From Saliniplasma sp046497075 (GTDB lineage Archaea > Thermoplasmatota > Thermoplasmata > Halarchaeoplasmatales > Halarchaeoplasmataceae): DNA of 17,853 bases. Position numbers and translations under genes: made by a program. The notes below the pieces were generated by a model. The model was not told where the DNA came from and ran no database searches. It saw only the letters and a list, made by a program, of their open reading frames with translations. Numbering within the stretch: the first letter of the stretch is position 1; each line of letters starts with the position of its first letter. The DNA is taken from assembly GCA_046497075.1 (NCBI GenBank), contig JAWOGF010000040.1:1-17853 (forward strand), in the 5' to 3' direction. Positions 13,736 to 17,853 of the stretch are shown here, piece by piece.

Positions 13736-14986
13736 TCACTTCCCCGAAACCAATTCCATAGCTTTACTTTTTGCGGTTTTCATTATCTCTTCTTCTCCAT
13801 CTACATATCTGTTACGCATCACGATCTTACCGTCTATTATAACATCAGTTACATCAGAACCGCTCATGGAGTAGATGATATCCGAAATCGGATTGTGTCC
13901 AGGTATCGATGTCACACCTTTTTCTATAAGAATTAAATCCGCTGCTTTTCCCTCTTTTATTACTCCTCCATCAGTTTTGAGAGCTTCAGCTCCGTATTTA
14001 GTTATCATCTCGTAAGCCTCATCCGCAGGTAATCTTGTCGGGTGTCCATGCATCTTCTGCTGTACAGCTGCCATCTTGGCCTCTTCCAACATATCTAGAT
14101 TGTTATTAGATGCACAGCCATCGGTTCCGATAGTGACTTTTACGTCATTTTCTTTAAGTTTAGAATAATTCATCGGTTTGCCCACTCCCAACTTCATGTT
14201 CGATGTGGGATTATGGCTGACGGTGACTTTATTTTGACCTAAATTAACGAAATCTCCGTTTTCCAACCAAACTGAGTGAGCGGCTATCAATCTCTCATTC
14301 AACAGACCTACTTCTTTTAGATACCCAGTAAGTGAGATATCATTGTCTTGTTTAAAATCCTTCAACTCATTTTCAGTTTCTGCAAGATGAAGGTTCACTA
14401 AAAGGTCTTCATCAGTTGATTTTTCAGCACACCATCCCAGCATTTCTTTGGAAGCGGTGTATACTGCATGAGGCCCTAAGGCCGGTTGGATATTGCTGTA
14501 TCGTTCCAAATCTTCGATAAAATCTTCTGTCTTTTCTATCTCAGATATCCTTTTTTTCTCGTCTCCAAGATCTATCATACCATAACTGAGCACAGCCTTC
14601 ATACCCATCTCACTTACAGCTTTAGCCGTGGATTCCATGAAGAAATACATATCGTTGAAAGCGACTGTACCCGTTTTGATCATCTCCAAGCAGGCTAGTT
14701 TAGTTCCCCAGTAAACATAATCTTCGTTCAATCTTGCTTCAACAGGCCAGATCTCCTCCTGAAGCCATTTCTGCAGCGGCATGTCATCGGCATAACCTCT
14801 AAGTAAACTCATGGCCGCGTGGGTATGGGTGTTGACGAACCCTGGAGATAGGTATTTGCCTTCTGCGTTTAAGATCTCGTCACCATCTTCATCTTTACTT
14901 ATGCTTCTTATTTCACCGTCTTCGACCAGAACATCCCAGATACCGTCTTTACCGATGATATCTACATTTTTGATAACTAAACTCAT
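13736..14986 (-). CDS. dadD: 5'-deoxyadenosine / methylthioadenosine / SAH deaminase (DadD/MtaD)
   Basis: This amidohydrolase deaminates the adenine of SAM by-products (5'-deoxyadenosine, 5'-methylthioadenosine, S-adenosylhomocysteine) to the inosine forms. Metal-site residues are all present: NTHTH (HxH, about residues 52-56), LHLAETENE (about 199-207), AHSVW (about 236-240) and TDGCASNNNLDML (about 290-302). The substrate-side LRGYADDMPLQKWL segment (about 62-75) is typical of this group. At 417 aa it is full length. The start ATG at 14986 gives MSLVIKNV; a GTG at 14995 overlaps the previous stop. It sits between a nucleoside phosphorylase and Hpt, which fits the deaminate-cleave-salvage route described in methanogens. 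Exact substrate preference is not readable. Confidence 0.9.
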   Translation of the reverse strand: MSLVIKNVDIIGKDGIWDVLVEDGEIRSISKDEDGDEILNAEGKYLSPGFVNTHTHAAMSLLRGYADDMPLQKWLQEEIWPVEARLNEDYVYWGTKLACLEMIKTGTVAFNDMYFFMESTAKAVSEMGMKAVLSYGMIDLGDEKKRISEIEKTEDFIEDLERYSNIQPALGPHAVYTASKEMLGWCAEKSTDEDLLVNLHLAETENELKDFKQDNDISLTGYLKEVGLLNERLIAAHSVWLENGDFVNLGQNKVTVSHNPTSNMKLGVGKPMNYSKLKENDVKVTIGTDGCASNNNLDMLEEAKMAAVQQKMHGHPTRLPADEAYEMITKYGAEALKTDGGVIKEGKAADLILIEKGVTSIPGHNPISDIIYSMSGSDVTDVIIDGKIVMRNRYVDGEEEIMKTAKSKAMELVSGK

Positions 14987-14991
14987 GTTTA

Positions 14992-15705
14992 TCACAACCC
15001 TTTAAAGTATGCTTCTATAATCTTAGTTACGTTCTCCCAATTATCCCTCGCTGTTTCGACGATATCCTCGTAATTCACCGTATCCGGTCCGATGCCGTGG
15101 GCATAGTTATCAACAGTGGTTATGGATGCGTAGTCGATACTGTTCTCCTGACACAACGTGGCTTCGGGACACAGGGTCATACCCACGATATCTCCGAATC
15201 CTTTCAAAATCTGGACTTCCGCTTTTGTTTCTAGTCTTGGACCTCTTGTCATGACGTAAACATCATCATCTCGAACATCTTTCTGGACCTTTTCAGATGC
15301 TTTTAGTAGGCCTTCTCTGATGTCGTTTAAAAGTGTGGGTGTCACGTGCTTGATCTGTTCATCGTAGAAGGTCTGCACGTTCCAGAAGTTCACGTAATCC
15401 CTGGGTATCGATATAGCTGGAACATTTATATCTTCATTTAAAGCGCCTGCCGATGAGATACCTATGATGTTTTTTACTTCTCTTTGAAGAGCGTATATAT
15501 TTGCTCTATGGTTGATCTTGTGCGGTGGGATATCATGCTTTTTACCGTGTCGAAGCAGTAAAAAGACCTGTACACCATTGATCTCACCTTTTAAAAGCGG
15601 GGATGAAGGCGTACCCCATGATGTATAAGCATCTATCTCCTCTTCAACTTCAAAACCATCCCAATCCTTGAAACTAGTTCCTCCGATCACTCCTATCTTC
15701 TTCAT
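14992..15705 (-). CDS. Purine nucleoside phosphorylase, probably S-methyl-5'-thioinosine phosphorylase (MTIP)
   Basis: This PNP/MTAP-superfamily enzyme (trimeric type) cleaves the nucleoside with phosphate to base plus sugar 1-phosphate. The family motifs are GVIGGTSF (residues 4-11), LRHGKKHDIPPHKINHRANIYA (about 52-73, two parts), GPRLETKAEVQIL (about 154-166) and GMTLCPEATLCQE (about 174-186). In MTAP the base-binding loop carries Asp residues (TDYD); here it reads VDNYAHG, with Asn where the 6-oxopurine enzymes such as bacterial MTIP have it, so inosine-type substrates are likely (inference). At 237 aa it is shorter than MTAP. It is followed by DadD and Hpt. A TATA-like box (15737-15744) and a perfect palindrome (15708-15722) stand before the ATG at 15705. 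Confidence 0.85.
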   Translation of the reverse strand: MKKIGVIGGTSFKDWDGFEVEEEIDAYTSWGTPSSPLLKGEINGVQVFLLLRHGKKHDIPPHKINHRANIYALQREVKNIIGISSAGALNEDINVPAISIPRDYVNFWNVQTFYDEQIKHVTPTLLNDIREGLLKASEKVQKDVRDDDVYVMTRGPRLETKAEVQILKGFGDIVGMTLCPEATLCQENSIDYASITTVDNYAHGIGPDTVNYEDIVETARDNWENVTKIIEAYFKGL

Positions 15706-15707
15706 CG

Positions 15708-15722
15708 AATCACATTGTGATT
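15708..15722. promoter_or_regulatory. Perfect 15-bp palindrome, candidate operator of the purine-salvage operon
   Basis: AATCACATTGTGATT consists of 7-base arms around one base. It ends 2 bases before the ATG at 15705 and covers the start site predicted from the TATA box (about 15714), so a bound dimeric regulator would block transcription. The site is also about 80 bp from the divergent thiamine-binding gene. Confidence 0.55.
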
Positions 15723-15736
15723 ATCTGTTAAAGGGA

Positions 15737-15744
15737 TTTTAAAT
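15737..15744 (-). promoter_or_regulatory. TATA box of the purine-salvage operon
   Basis: The minus strand reads ATTTAAAA, with CACAA just upstream as a possible BRE. A start near 15714 leaves a leader of about nine bases. Confidence 0.5.
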
Positions 15745-15762
15745 TTGTGCCTTTCCAATAAC

Positions 15763-15773
15763 TTTTAATTTTA
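15763..15773 (+). promoter_or_regulatory. TATA-like element for the thiamine-binding protein gene
   Basis: TTTTAATTTTA is placed to start transcription near 15793, giving a 10-base leader that begins at the ribosome site GGTGAT (15793-15798), 4 bases before ATG 15803. The alternative TATAATAT at 15778-15785 is too close to the start codon. Confidence 0.35.
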
Positions 15774-15802
15774 CCGGTATAATATCGTTATAGGTGATAT
15801 AG

Positions 15803-16108
15803 ATGATAGTGGAATTTGCCATCGTGCCCTTGGATAAGGGAGAGAGTTTGAGCGAACACGTTTCTAAAGTTCTAGATATAGTTGATAATAGTGGTCTAGA
15901 TTACAAACTAACACCTATGGGAACTATAGTCGAAGGGGAATGGGACGAAGTGATGGGTCTTATCAAGAGATGTCATGAACATATACGAGAAGTTTCTAAA
16001 AGAGTTGAAACGCGGATAGTCATCGATGATCGAGAAGGAGCAAAGGGTCGGATAACGGGTAAGATAGAATCTGTAAAAGGTAAATTAGGAAAAGATCTTA
16101 ACACATGA
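15803..16108 (+). CDS. MTH1187/UPF0045-family thiamine-binding protein
   Basis: This is a 101-aa protein of the MTH1187 (DUF77, TIGR00106) family, a ferredoxin-like fold forming tetramers; members bind thiamine or related ligands, but no enzymatic activity is known. Family marks are MIVEFAIVPLDKGESLSEHVSKVL at the N-terminus (split as MIVEFAIVPL and ESLSEHV), LTPMGTIVEGEWDEVM (about 37-52) and RVETRIVIDDREG (about 67-79). The C-terminus KGRITGKIESVKGKL is the usual end. GGTGAT four bases before the ATG is a strong ribosome site. It is divergent from the purine-salvage operon and convergent with hel308, with only 2 bp between the stops. No thiamine biosynthesis gene is nearby. Confidence 0.88.
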   Translation: MIVEFAIVPLDKGESLSEHVSKVLDIVDNSGLDYKLTPMGTIVEGEWDEVMGLIKRCHEHIREVSKRVETRIVIDDREGAKGRITGKIESVKGKLGKDLNT

Positions 16109-16110
16109 AT

Positions 16111-17853
16111 CTAGAAATCAGCTAAAGAAGATTGACCCTCATTTTCCTCTTCTTCTTTCTCTTTTTTATTCGTACGGTTATCTGTCGAAATAATTCCTCC
16201 GTCGTCGATCCCTAGATCACTGATCCGTTCACCGATTCCTTCCAATCCCATAAGTTCGGATTTTTTAGCGGTCCTAACTGCTTGACTGTCCTCGTAACCG
16301 GCTTCATACAAAGTCCTAGCTCTAATTCTTCCTACATTTTCCAATTCCATCAACGGCATGAGTTCATCTTTGATACCGTACTTTACCCTCTCGGTTATCT
16401 CCCTCAACATCTTAGATTTTTGAGGATTGTATAACATTGCGATCTCAGCAGCGGAATGTAAAAGCCATTCAGCTGTTTCAACCTTATTTCTGATATCTCC
16501 AGGACCGATATTGTACTTTTCAGCTATCTCGTCATCTGGTACTTCTTTCATCCAGTCCTGCAGCATCACTGCGGTTTTGAAAGCTCCTAAGTAATCTTCC
16601 AGTTCCACCTCATCCTGTGGAATATCCTCGAAAAGGTCAGCCCTTACTGATTCCGCTTTCTCAATATATTTAGACATCTCAGATTTCGTGATGTAGAACG
16701 TGTACATATCTGGAGTTCTGCATATCGTGTGAAGATAAGAAAGCGGTATACCCTTCTTACCCCGATCAACAGCTTGTCTGATGATAATGGCTGATAATGG
16801 ATCTATGTATACGTCGGATACCTTCTTACCAAATTCCGTAGCAGAGAGACAGTTTTTCGTTTCGATCAACCCTTCTGTTTCAAGCATATCTAAGGTTTTA
16901 TCGACTCTCTTTTCGATATCTGAAACTTCTCTTTTCTGAACGTAAAATGTTTGATCAATAAATTCCAATAATTCTTTCCTTTCCTTGCAGTGCCCAGTAG
17001 CTATGAGAGCTAAAAGATGTCTTCTTAAAGCCGGTTCCGTAACCAACCTAGACATGATAGCTTCGCTTTCACCGATGATATAGTTGTCATAATAATTGCC
17101 TGCATCACTCTTTCTCTTTGCAACTAAAATAGCTTCTCCCAGATCATCGAATCCAGGTCTACCTGCTCGACCACACATCTGTTTAACTTCTAGGATCGGT
17201 AACGGAGCGTTGTAGCCCTGAATGGGATCATACCTCCTACAGTCCCTGATAACCACTCTTCTAGCAGGGAGGTTGATGCCAGCAGCTAATGTAGGTGTCG
17301 CTGAGATCAATTTTAGGAATCCATTTCTGAAAGCATTCTCAACGGATTTCCTTTGAAAATTATTAAGTCCCGCGTGATGGAAGGCTGTACCATTTCTCAT
17401 ATCACTTGCAAGCCTTTTACCCATGGACGTACTGCTGTTCTCCCTGATCTCATCAGCTATCTGTTTAAGCTGTTCTTTTTCATCCTCATCAAGATATTTA
17501 GATATCGACCTAGACATCTGCTCGCTTACCGCTTCTGTGGATCTTCTAGTCCCTACGAAAACCAAACATTGGTCACCCTGCTCTATTGTGGGTTCACATA
17601 AAGCAGGTACGGCATCGGTATCTTTGGTACGTAAGGTTTCACAGTCTTCGAAATTGATGATACCTTCGTAAAAAACACCGAGCCTGAGTTCAACGGGTCT
17701 CCATTCACTCTTGTGATGTTCTGCATCTAACCAGTTTGCGATGTCCTCCGAATTACGTATGGTTGCGGATAAAGCCACTATCTGTGCCTCTGGGTTGACC
17801 TGCTTAAGTTTTGAGAGTGTGACTTCTAAGGTTGACCCTCTTTCCCTATCATT
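16111..17853 (-). CDS. hel308: ATP-dependent DNA helicase Hel308 (Hjm), N-terminus outside window
   Basis: Hel308 is a 3'-5' superfamily 2 helicase that unwinds forked DNA at stalled replication forks. The frame stays open through 17853; residues before the first possible start (NDRERG, then NPEAQIVALSAT, motif III) continue the domain, so Walker A and the DExH box lie beyond the edge and about 580 residues are visible. Present are motif IV (VFVGTRRS), motif V (FHHAGL, ATPTLAAGINLPARRVV), motif VI (CGRAGRPG near 17155-17178), the winged-helix and ratchet domains and the C-terminal helix-hairpin-helix (ENVGRIRARTLYEAGY, GLEGIGERI). After an acidic linker rich in Glu/Lys the protein ends in QSSLADF, a minimal PCNA-interaction motif. 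There is no sign of frameshift. Confidence 0.95.
   Translation of the reverse strand, partial: NDRERGSTLEVTLSKLKQVNPEAQIVALSATIRNSEDIANWLDAEHHKSEWRPVELRLGVFYEGIINFEDCETLRTKDTDAVPALCEPTIEQGDQCLVFVGTRRSTEAVSEQMSRSISKYLDEDEKEQLKQIADEIRENSSTSMGKRLASDMRNGTAFHHAGLNNFQRKSVENAFRNGFLKLISATPTLAAGINLPARRVVIRDCRRYDPIQGYNAPLPILEVKQMCGRAGRPGFDDLGEAILVAKRKSDAGNYYDNYIIGESEAIMSRLVTEPALRRHLLALIATGHCKERKELLEFIDQTFYVQKREVSDIEKRVDKTLDMLETEGLIETKNCLSATEFGKKVSDVYIDPLSAIIIRQAVDRGKKGIPLSYLHTICRTPDMYTFYITKSEMSKYIEKAESVRADLFEDIPQDEVELEDYLGAFKTAVMLQDWMKEVPDDEIAEKYNIGPGDIRNKVETAEWLLHSAAEIAMLYNPQKSKMLREITERVKYGIKDELMPLMELENVGRIRARTLYEAGYEDSQAVRTAKKSELMGLEGIGERISDLGIDDGGIISTDNRTNKKEKEEEENEGQSSLADF

Noticed and set aside
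14992..15705. Annotation as methylthioadenosine phosphorylase (MTAP)
   Set aside because: The base-binding loop lacks the TDYD Asp pair and a deaminase that makes the inosine form is directly downstream; the inosine-type assignment fits better, though it is not proven.

Overview
This window is from an archaeon, almost certainly euryarchaeal. It carries RadA, archease, Hel308, archaeal-type riboflavin synthase (RibC), RibL FAD synthetase, archaeal Hpt and a 5'-deoxyadenosine/methylthioadenosine deaminase. Several genes have a TATA-like box about 22-30 nt from the start codon with little or no leader, and some internal operon genes have GGTGAT or GGAGG ribosome sites. Coding density is high and base composition moderately AT-rich. 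Many proteins are rich in Asp/Glu. I could not fix the lineage from sequence alone; the secreted beta-helix protein and its modules look like those of uncultured Thermoplasmatota-type euryarchaeotes, but that is an impression.

Layout. (1) 1-2617, plus strand: the C-terminal two thirds of HypF ([NiFe]-hydrogenase maturation), cut by the window edge, then a DUF389 membrane protein. (2) 2618-2893: the longest gene-free stretch. Its minus strand holds a compact candidate small RNA with its own BRE/TATA promoter, a 12-bp closing stem and an oligo-T terminator, plus a second oligo-T tract for radA. (3) 2894-6162, minus: an information-processing cluster of zinc-ribbon protein, MBL/beta-CASP nuclease, PPC/DUF296 protein, archease and RadA. 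(4) 6240-8265, minus: a tight ribB-ribL-ribC-ribH operon running from ribulose 5-phosphate to lumazine and riboflavin, with FAD synthetase; only riboflavin kinase is missing. (5) 8384-9448, minus: a three-gene operon of winged-helix regulator, small unknown protein and a second winged-helix protein with a basic tail. (6) 9577-13167, plus: a MoaD/ThiS-like ubiquitin-fold protein and a 1082-residue secreted, membrane-anchored beta-helix protein with an unusual repetitive cytoplasmic tail. (7) 13164-15705, minus: a three-gene purine-salvage operon (methylthioinosine-type phosphorylase, MTA/5'-deoxyadenosine deaminase, hypoxanthine phosphoribosyltransferase). (8) 15803-16108, plus: an MTH1187-type thiamine-binding protein. 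(9) 16111-17853, minus: most of Hel308 helicase, its N-terminal part lying outside the window.

The strongest points for follow-up are the minus-strand small RNA (2631-2696), the perfect palindrome over the expected transcription start of the purine-salvage operon (15708-15722), the repeated short motif in the cytoplasmic tail of the beta-helix protein, and the uncharacterised three-gene regulator operon next to the riboflavin genes.
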